A DNA stretch of 64,000 nucleotides from Aquila chrysaetos chrysaetos (GCF_900496995.4 NC_044019.1:1860001-1924000); one strand, 5' to 3'. Positions 1-10,129 are shown, counted from the stretch's first letter. The notes: a model not told the origin generated them from the letters alone. Translations and numbers: made by a program.

Positions 1-86
1 CAGGGAGTTGTGTCAGGCCGTTCTTGGGGAGGAACACCCTTGCTCTTCCTCCCTGGGCTTCATCCCCCTCGTGTCACTCCCCCCAG

Positions 87-170
87 AGCCTGCTGCCCCC
101 GGGAGACCCAGCGTGGAGGAGCTGCCGCCGGCTGGGGCCATGAGGACAGCATCCCCCTGAGCGCTGGGCG
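87..170 (+). other. DLGAP3: Possible untranslated exon of DLGAP3
   Basis: This 84-bp segment is bounded by a pyrimidine tract ending in CCCCCCAG (to 86) and a consensus donor GTAAGT at 171. It contains an ATG at about 139 followed within six codons by TGA, so it would act as a short upstream reading frame, not as coding sequence. It is on the same strand as DLGAP3 and about 2.8 kb before its coding start. A coding exon of an unrelated gene is not excluded, since one frame is open throughout. Only the splice signals support it. Confidence 0.3.
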
Positions 171-774
171 GTAAGTGCTGCCGACGGGCTTCGCCGGGAC
201 CCCGGCTGGGGCTGGAAACCCTGGAAATGCTGCCCGCGGCTGGGGCTGCTTGGGAAGGGCAGGGGGCTGGGACACCCCCGGGCGCAGGACCGCCAACCCC
301 AGCTCTCGAGGTTTGACCTGGAAATGTCGGAAAACCCGGTCTTGCCCTGCGCCAGGGCGGTTTGCCGGACCCAGACGTTGTGGTGAGGTTTTTGCTGTCC
401 CGTCACCTCTCCGCCAGTGGTCCCAGAGCTGGAGGAAAGGTGGGGGGACCCTGGGTGCAGGGGGGTCCCAGGCAAGTTCAGGGTCCTGCTGGCGCTGACC
501 CCGGTCTCCGCAGCCCTGGGCCTCGGCACGGCGCTGCCTAAAAGGCAGAGATCTCACCGGGCGGCTGCTGGGAAGCAGAGCCGCCTCTGCCGAGTGCCCC
601 TATGGGAAATTAAGCGGGAGGCTGAATTTCGGCGTGGCCCGCAGCGCCGGGGGGCTATGGGCCCCTCTCCTCCCTGCGCTGACCCTCGTGGCAGGGAGAG
701 ACGCGGTGGGAGCAGACGTCAGAGGGAAGGTGGCGGTGGGGGAATCGCCGGTGGGAGTTTCTCCAGGCTTTGGA

Positions 775-905
775 TGCAATAAAGGCAAGAAGTGAGTTAT
801 TTGTAATGGTAATTACGCTCTTCCAGTTTATCCTAGCACATAATTGTGTGGGCGGTAGGTTCCCACTGGTGGTAATTACCCTGGTGTTAAATGGCACAAA
901 ATTCA
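775..905. promoter_or_regulatory. Conserved-looking AT-rich element
   Basis: An AT-rich island in GC-rich surroundings. It carries two copies of the homeodomain-type core GGTAATTAC (about 807 and 871) and related TAATTG/TTAAAT stretches. It contains no usable reading frame. The composition contrast and duplicated core suggest a conserved enhancer-like element, but conservation cannot be measured here. Confidence 0.3.
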
Positions 906-1734
906 GCCGGGCTGGGTTTTTTTCCCCCCTCTTTTTTGAGTCTGCGGTTCGGTGGCGCAAATCCCCTCCTTCCCGAGGGCTGCGCAGCGCGAGCGGCCTT
1001 CAGCGGGAGACGGCTCCGGCTCTCGGCCGCGGCCGTCTGCCCATGAGCCGCGCTCCGGCCGGTTCCCCCTGCCCCTGTGGCAGCCTCCTGCCTGTGCCGC
1101 CCACCCAGGACGGGGGAGAGGAGCGGGCTCGGTGGCTTCTCCTGCCCTCTGCGTGTGGCCAGGACGTGGGGACGGGGACCTTGGGCTGCACAGCCTGCGC
1201 TGAGACCCACAGGATCGGTCCCGACCCCTTCCCCATCCCCAGGGTACCCGCGGGGGGACCGACTGGTCCCTGGCCGGGGCACAGGTATCCGCGTAGCTTT
1301 GGTGAGCTGGTACTGGCGGGGATGTAGCATCCTTCACCATGGCATGTCCCCATCCATTGCCCCTGCTCCGCCAATGCCCGCGGCTGCGGGAGAGCTGCGG
1401 CGCTGCCTCGCCGGCACGGCGGCAAAACCCAGCTTTGTTTAATTCCTGCACCTGCTGAGCGCAAAAGCCCGCCGGGCTCGTGGTGACGGGCTGCTCAGCT
1501 ATTTTGACTCCTTCTTCTCGCCGCAGCGGCAATATTTGGATCAGCTGAGAGCTTCCCTTCCCGAGCAGGAGATGTTAGCTCAGCCTGCGGAGGCAGAGCT
1601 GGGGCTGGGAGCCCGTCTGTCTGTCTGTCCGTCCTGCTGCCAATTGCCGGCTCCATCCCAGGGCAGAGGAGGCAGCCCCCTCCCACACCGCTGTGCCCGC
1701 TCCTCGTAGCAGCTCTCCCAGGAGGGGAGGCATT

Positions 1735-1830
1735 TCTTTTTGTAACAGGCTGCAGCATCCTTCAGTTAAGATGCAGCAATTAGGGAGCCTCATTAGAGCA
1801 GGAGCGTGATGGTGAGGGTGGGGGGAGAGG
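1735..1830. promoter_or_regulatory. Conserved-looking AT-rich element
   Basis: A short AT-rich island with GCAGCATCC and GCAGCAATTAG motifs and a CATTAGAG core, standing out from GC-rich flanks. No coding potential is seen. Calling it regulatory rests only on composition and motif density. Confidence 0.22.
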
Positions 1831-2164
1831 CACAGGACCGAGCCATCCAGCCTTGAAGCCGGGAATGAAGGTGACGGTGGAGGCTTATTAGGGCAGACGC
1901 GTTCCCCGGGTGCTGCCGTGGCCCCATCTGCCGCTTGCCACCAACATGTGCTTCCCGGCCACCCCCGTGCCCCTCGGGGACCTCCAGCCTCTCTCCCCTC
2001 CCGGGGCTCCTTGGGGTACATGGACCCCCCCTCCCCACACACCCCCAGCCCTCCCAGTGTCCCTCGTTTCCAATCCCCACGTGTCTAACGGACCCCATGT
2101 GTCGCGGGGACCGTCCCATGGTCACCTTTCCCTGCAGCCGGTCTCGGAGACGGGCTGCCTGCAG

Positions 2165-2285
2165 CACCCTGCCCAAATATGATAACAAGAGCATTAACGA
2201 TGCCTGTTAATTAGCTGAGCTACACTGGAGAATAAGTAATTTCCTCATTTACAGTCATACCAAAGGCAGAGCCTTTGAGGGACTG
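2165..2285. promoter_or_regulatory. Conserved-looking AT-rich element
   Basis: This island contains CATTAACGATG, TTAATTAGCTGAGC and AATAAGTAATTTCC in close order: TAAT-type homeodomain cores next to an AGCTGAGC segment. It lies in otherwise GC-rich DNA and has no meaningful frame. It is a candidate conserved non-coding element near the 5' end of DLGAP3. Confidence 0.28.
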
Positions 2286-2564
2286 TAAGGAAGACAAACC
2301 CCAACGGGTGCACGCAGCTCCAGCGTCCTGGTGGCTGGTGCGGGGCTCAGCCTGGCTCGACGCCGTCTGTCCTCCTGCTTCGGCGTGGGGATGCCCCACA
2401 CGCAGCATAGCCATCTCCGCTCCCCGGCTCTCCATCCGGGGGGCTGGCGGGGCCGTGGGGGCCGGCAGGGCGGCCGGTCGTGGGTCTCCATCCCACGGCC
2501 GGGGCCATGCGGGGAGGATGGGCTGGATGGAGACATCAGAGCGCGGCCCCCCCCGCGCCCCGCG

Positions 2565-2700
2565 GCAGCTCATTAACGGCTCCATGAATCGCAACGGCTG
2601 AAAAACTCAGCCAGAACGGTTTTCCTAATGGAGAAACACTTCATAATATTTGGTGTCGGAGAAGAAAACAAGTTTCTGATGATGGCAGCGTGTCCTCCCT
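2565..2700. promoter_or_regulatory. Conserved-looking element upstream of DLGAP3 exon 1
   Basis: This segment has CTCATTAACGG, CTAATGGAG and TCATAATATTTGG and drops sharply in GC relative to both sides. It sits about 400 bp before the first coding exon of DLGAP3. It may be an intronic enhancer or a splicing-related element. No reading frame supports a coding role. Confidence 0.25.
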
Positions 2701-3018
2701 CGCCGTCTGCAGGCCCCATGCTGCCTGCATCGCTGCCGGCGGCGCCTTCTCCTTCCCGCTCCCCCCTTAGTGCTGCCCCCCTCCGAGCAGCCGAGCCGGG
2801 GGTGACCCTGGGCGCCCGGCCCCGTGCCCCCACTTGCCCCATGGAGAGCCAGGTTTATGGCACTCCAGCCCAGCTTCACAGGGGCTCAGCCAGGGCTGGA
2901 TCCTGCCCTGGGAGCTTCCAAGCCCCCTCGGTCGGTTTCCCGCGGGACAGCCCCAACGTTTTGCCGGCGGTGGGGCGCAGAGGGGAGCGTGATGCCGTGC
3001 CTGTCCCTGTCCCCACAG

Positions 3019-3076
3019 ATGAGCCCGCAGGGATGACCCTGCAGGATGCCGAGGCTATGGGGTGGGTGCTGACACG
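3019..3076 (+). other. DLGAP3: 5'UTR portion of first coding exon, DLGAP3
   Basis: Fifty-eight bases lie between the 3' splice site (CCCCACAG ending at 3018, with a pyrimidine-rich approach) and the ATG at 3077. An in-frame ATG at 3062 would add five residues (MGADT), but the family begins with M-K/R-G-Y-H-G, so 3077 is preferred. Confidence 0.55.
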
Positions 3077-4102
3077 ATGAAGGGCTACCATGGGGAGCGT
3101 AGCCAGGCACAGCCCTCCTCCGGCCACCGCTGCCGCTGCATCCCAGAGGACTGCGAGCACCCCGCCGACTACGTCCAGCACGGCCCCGAGGGCCGGCCGC
3201 CGTACCTCCTCAGCCCCAGCGAGCCGTGTTCCCTGGAGCATCCCTACTGCCCGGCGCGGAGCCCCGGCGCGGCCGGCGAGTGCCCGGGCGGTCCCCTGAG
3301 CGAGCCGCCCTCCGCCAGCGCCAGCAGCACCTTCCCGAGGATGCACCACGCGCAGCAGCCCTACGACTCCTGCGACGAATGCATGGCGACCGCCCACCCC
3401 GCCAGCAAGATCAACCGCCTGCCCCCCACGCTGCTGGACCAGTTCGAGAAGCAGCTGCCGCTGCACCACGACGGCTTCCACACGCTGCAGTACCCCCGGG
3501 CCGGCGGCGCCGAGCCCCGCAGCGAGAGCCCCAGCCGCATCCGCCACCTCGTCCACTCCGTCCAGAAGCTCTTCGCCAAGTCCCACTCCCTGGAGGCGCC
3601 GGCCAAGCGGGACTACAACGGCGCCAAGATGGACGGCCGCGGGGACGGCTACCACCACCACCACCACCACCACCACCACCATCATCACCACCACCAGTCC
3701 CGCCACGGCAAGCGCAGCAAGAGCAAGGACCGCAAGGTGGACTCCCGGCACCGGTCCAAGATGATGGGCTGGTGGAGCTCCGACGACAACCTGGACAGCG
3801 ACAGCAGCTACATGGTGTCCGGCCGGCACGCTGCCGAGCAGGGCACCCAGTACTGCGTGGACGCTCCCGAAAGTGCCTTCAGAGACTTGACCTTGAAGAG
3901 TCTAAAGGGCGGCGGGGAAGGAAAATGCCTGGCCTGCGCCGGCATGTCCATGTCTCTGGACGGCCAGACGCTCAAGAGGAGCGCCTGGCACACCATGACC
4001 GTCAGCCAGGCCCGCGAAGCCTACCCCAGCGCCGGCGGCACCGAGAAGACCTTGATGCTTCAGGAAGCAAAGGCCAAAGACCGAGCGTACCAGTACCTGC
4101 AG
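3077..4102 (+). CDS. DLGAP3: DLGAP3 coding exon 1 (residues 1-342)
   Basis: It starts MKGYHGERSQ, like the mammalian MRGYHGDRG. It includes the conserved LPPTLLDQFEKQLP segment, the SPSRIRHLVHSVQKLFAKSH segment, the histidine run, and GWWSSDDNLDSDS. It ends YQYLQ at CAG|GTGAGG. Length is 342 full codons, phase 0. The opposite strand is also open (2876-3829), as an artefact of GC-rich codon use. Confidence 0.95.
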
Positions 4103-7100
4103 GTGAGGGGGCCAGGCGGGGTGGGGGGGCTGCCGCCCCGGGGACCGCGGCCGGCGATGCCGTGGGGCGAGCGGGGGCTGGCACCCTCCATCCCAGCGGC
4201 CCCAGGCGCCGTGGGGATGCTCCAGCTCTGCTCCACGTCCCCAGCGCCCGTGCCCCGTCCCGCGGGGTCCCGTGCCGGTCCCCGCTGTCCCCTCTCTCCG
4301 GCAGCGCGAAGCCCCGTCCGCCGTCTCCTGCCCCGTGCCCGCTGGACCTGGGGTCAGACCAGCTCTGTCGGCTCGGGACTGTCGACAGCCCCGCTCCCGC
4401 TCCCTCCTGGCGGCTTTTATCCCGCTTGCGCCTGGCCGGGTGCCACCGCCTGCCTCGTCACCGGGCTCCCTTCTAGGTCACCCCCCCCCCCTCCCCTTCC
4501 AATTAAAAACTAATTAACTCTTCTCTCCCTTTCCCGGGGGAAGGAGACAGGGAGCGGCAATGCCGCGGTGGCCGGGGGCTGGGGGCGGCCGGGGCCTCTC
4601 TCTGCCGGCAGCGGGGGCATCGGGGCAGGGTACCGTCCCCACCGCCCTCCCCGTGGGGGCCAGGGGACACCGTCCCCCTGCTGCAGCCCGGTAAGGACCC
4701 CGTAGCGCTAGCGTCAGCGGCGCGTGGCGGGACCAGCGGCCGCTGCGTCAGCCGGGCGGCTGCACTGGCATGGGTGGGATTTGGCCCAGCCGTGCCTGCC
4801 GGGCGGGGGGCTGCGAGGTGGGAGCGCCTGCACCGCCCTGCGTTTTAGGATAGGGCCCCCCCCCACGGGGCACGGGGAGCCGTGGCTGTTAGGAGGGATC
4901 AGGTCTCCTGGATTTAGGGGTTTTCCCAGGGGGTCAGAACCCCCGGGGTCTGTCCCTGCAGCACTGGGGTGCTGCGGGGAGGGCAGGGGAGCCATGCAGC
5001 GCATGCAGCGGCCCTGGGCCGTGCACACGTGCTGGCTTTGGGCCATGCATGCGTGCCAGGCTCGGGCTGGCACGTGCCACGTGGCAGGCGCGGGGCTCGG
5101 CCGTGCGTCCCAACCGCGGGACCGCGGCCACCGCGTCCTCCCACGCTTGCCTCCTGCTCCAGGTGCCGCAGGACGAGTGGAGCGGGTACCCAGCGGTGGG
5201 CAAGGACGGGGAGATTCCCTGCCGGCGGATGCGCAGCGGCAGCTACATCAAGGCCATGGGCGATGAAGACAGCGCCGACTCGGACGCCAGCGCCAAAATA
5301 TCGCCCAGGGCAGCCACGCGGCGAGACAGCTACCGCCGCTCCTCCAGCGCCGACCAGGCCAGGACCAAGTAAGGGCTGTCGCCTCCCGGCCCCGTCTCAG
5401 CACCGCGGGCAGCAGTGGGACCGTGGGCTGGGGCTCCCCAGGAGGACGAGGCGCATCGTCCTCGCTCACGGCCGCGCTCCCCAGGATGACAAGGGGCGTC
5501 GTCCTCACTCACGGCCGCGCTCCCCGGCGCAGCAGCACCGAGCCCTGCCCCTTGGCGGGCACCGGAGGGGACGTGGCTGTGCTGGGCTTCGGGGTGGGAC
5601 CCGCTGCTGCAGCCCCGTGCAGAGGTTGGGGAGAAGATGCACGTTTGAAAGGAGACAACTGGGATGTGCCCCAGTCCCGGTGGGTGACAGGCTGGCTCCT
5701 CGTCCCTGGCCCCGCGTCCCAGAGCGGGCACGTAGCCCTCTGGCGGCCCCGCACCGCTGGGGGACGGCTCCGTACCCCCAGGACAGCGTTTTGGGGCAGT
5801 TAGGAGTGGGGACAGCGGCGGTGGCCGGCGGGAGCATCGCCGCAGCTGCGTTTCCAAATGCTCTGCTTGAATGTGTTGCTTTTGGTGCGATCCCTTCTAT
5901 TCCCACTGTCTCTCATTAGGTTTGCAAGTAGGCACTATTCTGATTCATATATCTGTAACTGTCCCAGCTGCTGCACGCCACCGCGAATGCTCCCGCGGGG
6001 ACAGGGCTACGGGCGTTCCTTCACCACCGGCCAGGTAGGGTCCCATGTCACGGGCGCTGTGGGGCAGGTTGGGGCACGGGGGGGGGGGGGGGGGCAGCGG
6101 ATGTCCCTCTGAGCATCTCCTGCCCCGCTCGACCCCGGCTCACCGCCCCCAGCCTCACCCGCCGCTCTCCCCAGATCAACGACGAGCTCAACCACCAGTT
6201 CGAGGCCGTCTGCGAGTCGGTTTTCGGCGAGGTGGAGTCGCAGGCCGTGGAGGCGCTGGACCTGCCCGGCTGCTTCCGCATGCGGAGCCACAGCTACCTG
6301 CGGGCCATCCAGGCGGGCTGCTCCCAGGACGACGACTGCCTCTCGCTCTTCTCCATGTCGGCCCCCGCCGGGCCGCCCATCACCAGCAGCATCCTGAAGC
6401 CCAGCACTTGTGAGTCCCGGGGGTTGGCGGGGGCTCGGCCGCGTGAGGGACCCCCGCATCTCCCTGCCTGCAAACCTGGGCACCTGCCACGGGCTGCCGC
6501 TGCCCCCCCTCCTGCCCCGCGCAGCCCCCCGGCACAAGGCGTGAGCGTCCCGCTCAGGGCACGAGCATCCCGCTCCCAGCTCAGCACCGGCGCAGGGCAT
6601 GAGCATCCTGCCTGTGGCTCAGTCCCGTTCAGGGGGCCGCTCTGTGGTCCCAGCACCCATCTGCCGTTCCCTCCTTCCCTCCACTTCTGTCCCCATCTCT
6701 GTCCCTTGCTGGGTGCTGCAGTGGCGTGGCCAGCGTGGGTCTGGGGTGGTTTCCGATCCCTTTCTGGGGATAAACCGGCCAAACAGTCCCTCTGAGCTCC
6801 AGCCGGGATCTCAGCCAGCTGAGGTGCAAACCCCGCGGGGCTGCGAGCCCTGCGCCGCGGGAGGAGGCAGGCAGCGTTCCCCCGGGGCCCCTGTTCGTGG
6901 CGGGAAATAAGCCAGTGTCTGTGTTTTCACGTGCCTTTTCATCCTGCGCCTCTCCCACAACAGCCTTCAGTTACAGAAAAGCTCCACCTCCCATCCCTCC
7001 AGGAACCAAAGCCAAACCCCTCATCTCCGTCACGGCGCAGAGCAGCACCGAGTCCACCCACGAGAGCTACCTGCCCGGCGAGGTCGCCCGCAGCCCCGCA

Positions 7101-10100
7101 TGGTCCAAAGATGCCGCGGCCCGCTGCAACTCGGCCGAGAGCCTGGAGAGCTCCAAGGTGACGGCCGTGGCCCTCGACCTGCCTCCGGTCCAGCCCCGCG
7201 CCGCTCCCAAGCCCTCCACGCTCATCATCAAGGCCATCCCCGGCCGGGAGGAGCTGAGGAGCTTGGCTCGGCAGAGAAAGTGGCGCCCGTCCATCGGCGT
7301 TCAGGTGGGCTTCGCTCCTCCCTGCGGGCTCCGAGCCGGCTCTGAGCCTGCCCGAGCGGCGTGGGCGACGGTGAGCCGCTGCACCGCGTCTCGGGGCTGC
7401 CCTCCAGCGCTCTCCCTCTGCCCCTCGGCAGGTCGAGGCCATCTCCGACTCGGATACAGAGAGCCGGAGCCAGAGGGAGTTCCACTCCATCGGAGTGCAG
7501 GTGGAGGAGGACAAAAGGTACCGCGCGGCTGGGCTGGGCTGAGACCTGCCACGCTCGCTGCACTGGGGGATTGGGTCCCCTCGGGACTCCCTGAGCTCTG
7601 CTTGCCACCGCTGCCCAAAGCATCTTTTCTCTCTCTCCTCCGGCTGAGACCCCCAGAGCTCTGCATCATCCCCATCCCAGGCCGGTTGCCCCCACCTGGG
7701 GCAGGATCTGGCCTTCCCTTTGCCCTTGCACCTCGCTGCTGCAAACGGGCTGTCCGGGGAAGGGGGTCCCCTGCTCGGGTCTCCTCCGCTGGGGCTCGGC
7801 CCTGAGCTTTGAGCCTGGCCCAGGCACGGATGAAACCTTTGGGCTTTTCTGCAGCTAAACATGACATTTTGGCTGGGGTGGGAGTGCCACGTGCCGGGAC
7901 CTGCACGGCCCGCCGGAGGGGAACTCCGGCAACGTGCCCACGCAGCTCCGGTGCACGCTTCTCTCCATCCTCGGTCCAGCACCGGTAGCCATGGAAACGG
8001 GCTAAGAGCAGAGGAGATGAGGGACTGGCAGGTTGCGGCTGCTCAGGGCTGTCCCCGCGGCCCCGAATGCTCCGGGATCCAGACCGGCATCCCCAGCCCC
8101 ATCCTACCTGCGGGCATCCCTCACGCCGCCCCTGCCCGCCATGGTACCCGGTGGGGGACGGGGCACCGGGGCTGCCCTCGCTGGCTGCGAGGGTCCCCAC
8201 GTGCTCTCGCTCTCCGCAGGCGAGCACGCTTCAAGCGCTCCAACAGCGTGACGGCGGGTGTGCAGGCGGACCTGGAGCTGGAGGGCTTCACCGGCCTGGC
8301 CGTGGCCACCGAGGACAAAGCCCTGCAGTTCGGGCGCCCTTTCCAGCGGCATTCCTCGGAGCCTGAGTCCGGCCGGCAGTACGCGGTGTACAAGACGGTG
8401 CACACGCAGGGGCAGTGGGCGTACCGGGAGGATTACCAGCTCCAGTACGACACGGTGGAGGTGCCCCGGCGGGATGCCTGGATGGAGCGGGGCTCCCGCA
8501 GCCTCCCCGACTCCGGCCGTGCCTCCCCCTGCCACCGCGACGGGGAATGGTTCATCAAACTGCTGCAGGCGGAGGTGGAGAAGATGGAGGGCTGGTGCCA
8601 GCAGATGGAGAGGGAGGCCGAGGACTACGACCTGCCGGAGGAGAGTGAGTCGGGGAGGTCTGCGGGGTTGGGAGGGACTGGGGGTCCTGTTGAGCTGGGG
8701 GGGGGGCACAGCCATGGTCCTGCGGTGCTCCCACCTTGGAGCATCTCCCCTGCCAAGGTTAAAGAGGTTGGGTGGGGACAAGAAACACCGGGAAACCCTC
8801 TGGGACTAGTGGGGTCTGGAGGAGGGAGGAGATGCCACATGGTTTGGGGGGGGGTCCAAGCTGTCCGGGCTGTCCCGCTGACCCCAAGGGGGTGCAGGTT
8901 CCCCTCGTGCAGGGGAGACGTTCCGTGCCCCATGCGAGGGCTGACTGTCTGCTCTCCCCCCGCCAGTCCTGGAGAAGATCCGGAGCGCCGTGGGCAGCGC
9001 CCAGCTCCTCATGTCCCAGAAGGTGCAGCAGTTTTACCGCCTCTGCCAGCAGAACATGGTGAGCGCCAGGGACAGCCACGGCAGGTGGGGGGTCTCGTAT
9101 CCTTAGCCAGTGGAAAAGGGACTTTGTAACGCCGTGGGGGAGAACGGGACAGAGAGCTGCCCCAGCAGCGTGGAGGTGGGATGGCCACGTGGGCAGCAGA
9201 GCCGAGGTCCCGCAGGCGGACGTGGATGACACTCTGCCCCTCTGTCCCCATAGGATCCCAACGCGTTCCCCGTGCCCACCTTCCAAGACCTGGCCGGCTT
9301 CTGGGACCTCCTGCAGCTCTCCATTGAGGACGTCAGCATGAAGTTTGCAGAGCTCCAGCAGCTCAAGGCCAATGGGTGGAAGATCGTGGAGCCCAAGGTA
9401 AGGGCAGGGCTCTGCCGCTGGCACTTGTCCCCTGTCACCTCTCCCTCCTTCCTCCTCCCCAAGCACATCTGCGCCCAAACCGCCGCTGCCGGGCTGTCGC
9501 TGGCAGCTGCTTTTAGCAAACACTTGAAAAACAGAGCTGGAAAAAAAACAAGGCTAAAGAAGGGGCTGTTCCCCCGCCGCGGTCTCACGGATGGCTCGCT
9601 GGGCATTTCTGGGCAGCGCTGCCCACGAAGGGCCGGGCAGGGTCTCGGCACGGGCAGGGGCAGCGCGCTGCGGACACCTTCACGCCTGCGCAGGCGGACG
9701 AAGGGACGCGCGGCCCTGCCTCGCGCCTCGCTGCGGTGCAGGACGGGCGCGGGGCCGTCTCGCTGCGGCTTTGGCTTCGCCACCCGCGGCAGCGCCGTGC
9801 ACGGAGATGCACGTCTCACGCGCCCGCTGGCCGTGCCGAGCCCGCCGGGACGCCTGTTCCCCGGAGGTCCTGGCCCCGTGCCCGCCCTGAAGCCCCCGTT
9901 ATCTGTGCAGGAGGAGAAGAAGGTGCCTCCCCCGATACCAAAGAAGCCGCCACGCTCCAAGGTGCACCCGGTGAAGGAGCGCTCCTTGGACTCGGTGGAC
10001 CGGCAGCGGCAGGAGGCCCGCAAGCGGCTCCTGGCAGCCAAGCGAGCTGCCTCCTTCCGCCAGAGCTCGGCCACCGAAAGCGCGGACAGCATTGAGATCT

Positions 10101-10129
10101 ACATCCCCGAGGCGCAGACCCGGCTGTGA
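3077..10129 (+). CDS. DLGAP3: DLGAP3 (SAPAP3/GKAP3), postsynaptic scaffold, ten coding exons
   Basis: Disks large-associated protein 3 joins the guanylate-kinase domain of PSD-95-type MAGUKs to Shank in the postsynaptic density of excitatory, notably striatal, synapses. Exons: 3077-4102, 5163-5368, 5968-6034, 6175-6409, 6964-7304, 7432-7517, 8220-8644, 8967-9058, 9254-9397, 9911-10129. All introns are GT/AG and phases agree throughout. The product is 946 residues; the mammalian protein is about 979. Visible features: a 14-histidine run (193-206); two RMRS-x-SY repeats around Ser369 and Ser473 of the type whose phosphorylation drives MAGUK GK binding; three GVQV/GVQA motifs (623-626, 646-649, 667-670) resembling dynein light chain sites; a C-terminal GKAP-homology region (exons 8-10); and the terminal PDZ ligand QTRL for Shank. 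Synteny with SMIM12 and GJA4 agrees. Identification is very secure; exon 3 has a second possible acceptor. Confidence 0.95.
5163..5368 (+). CDS. DLGAP3: DLGAP3 coding exon 2 (residues 343-411)
   Basis: It begins VPQDEWSGYP after TGCTCCAG and carries the first MAGUK-binding repeat RMRSGSYIKAMGDE. It ends after two bases of codon 411 at CAA|GTAAGG. Downstream residues include RRSSSADQAR, matching the mammalian RRSSSVDQAR. Confidence 0.93.
5920..5967 (+). other. DLGAP3: Possible in-frame 5' extension of DLGAP3 exon 3
   Basis: A long pyrimidine tract (about 5890-5917) leads to ATTAG, with AG at 5918-5919. Using this acceptor inserts 48 bases, a net gain of 16 residues (about KFASRHYSDSYICNCPS in place of N). 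The segment has no stop and keeps phase. It could be a bird-specific alternative isoform, or simply the intron end with the true acceptor at 5967. Confidence 0.4.
5968..6034 (+). CDS. DLGAP3: DLGAP3 coding exon 3 (residues 411-433)
   Basis: Joining the AA of exon 2 to C at 5968 gives NCCTPPRMLPRG, which parallels mammalian NCCVPPRIHPR as I recall it; this is why acceptor 5967/5968 is chosen. The exon ends SFTTGQ at CAG|GTAGGG. A stronger-looking acceptor 48 bases upstream also keeps the frame (separate entry). Confidence 0.8.
6078..6094 (+). repeat. Poly-G run in DLGAP3 intron 3
   Basis: An uninterrupted run of 17 G in the 140-bp intron between coding exons 3 and 4. Such runs are prone to length error in sequencing and can form G-quadruplexes. 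It lies outside coding sequence. Confidence 0.9.
6175..6409 (+). CDS. DLGAP3: DLGAP3 coding exon 4 (residues 434-512)
   Basis: It encodes INDELNHQFEAVCESVFGEV and LPGCFRMRSHSYLRAIQAGC, the second GK-binding repeat, nearly identical to mammals. It ends at ACTT|GTGAGT, leaving one base of codon 512. Confidence 0.95.
6964..7304 (+). CDS. DLGAP3: DLGAP3 coding exon 5 (residues 512-625)
   Basis: It begins SFSYRKAPPPIPPGTK (mammals SFNFRKAPPPIPPG) and continues TAQSSTESTHES and LIIKAIPGREELRSLARQR. It ends SIGVQ at CAG|GTGGGC. The proline-rich start may be an SH3-type ligand (inference). Confidence 0.94.
7432..7517 (+). CDS. DLGAP3: DLGAP3 coding exon 6 (residues 626-654)
   Basis: It encodes VEAISDSDTESRSQREFHSI then GVQVEEDK. 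With the previous exon it forms two of the three GVQV dynein-light-chain-like motifs. It ends at AAAAG|GTACCG with two bases of an Arg codon. Confidence 0.93.
8220..8644 (+). CDS. DLGAP3: DLGAP3 coding exon 7 (residues 654-796)
   Basis: It encodes RARFKRSNSVTAGVQADLEL, the HTQGQWAYRE segment, GSRSLPDSGRASPC, and the start of the GKAP-homology helical region (DGEWFIKLLQAEVEKMEGWC). It ends LPEE plus one base at the donor GTGAGT. Confidence 0.95.
8967..9058 (+). CDS. DLGAP3: DLGAP3 coding exon 8 (residues 796-826)
   Basis: It encodes ILEKIRSAVGSAQLLMSQKV and QQFYRLCQQNM, part of the conserved helical GKAP-homology (GH1) region. The acceptor is CCCGCCAG and the donor ATG|GTGAGC. Confidence 0.95.
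9254..9397 (+). CDS. DLGAP3: DLGAP3 coding exon 9 (residues 827-874)
   Basis: It encodes DPNAFPVPTFQDLAGFWDLL then QLSIEDVSMKFAELQQLKAN, the best conserved block of the family. It is exactly 48 codons, phase 0 at both ends. The following 513-bp intron is open in the same frame. Confidence 0.95.
9911..10129 (+). CDS. DLGAP3: DLGAP3 coding exon 10 with stop (residues 875-946)
   Basis: It encodes EEKKVPPPIPKKPPRS, RQRQEARKRLLAAKRAASFR and SSATESADSIEIYIPEAQ followed by TRL and TGA. QTRL is the class I PDZ ligand recognised by Shank (family knowledge). Confidence 0.96.
   Translation, partial: EEKKVPPPIPKKPPRSKVHPVKERSLDSVDRQRQEARKRLLAAKRAASFRQSSATESADSIEIYIPEAQTRL

Larger units (their letters stand above)
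1..3018 (+). other. Upstream or 5' intronic region of DLGAP3
   Basis: No protein-coding gene is recognised here. It is mostly GC-rich, unremarkable DNA with one exon-like segment (87-170) and four AT-richer islands (listed separately) that look like conserved non-coding elements. It ends at a good 3' splice site (CAG at 3016-3018) just before the first coding exon of DLGAP3, so much of it is probably the intron between untranslated and coding exons of that gene. In mammals DLGAP3 also starts far upstream with untranslated exons (family knowledge). Confidence 0.5.

Noticed and set aside
3062-3076. Upstream in-frame ATG for DLGAP3 (MGADT extension)
   Set aside because: The family begins directly with MKGYHG/MRGYHG, so 3077 is the better start.
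2876-3829. 317-codon frame antisense to DLGAP3 exon 1
   Set aside because: A mirror of GC-rich codon use in the real exon; the protein is low-complexity Val/Ala/Gly with no recognised domain.
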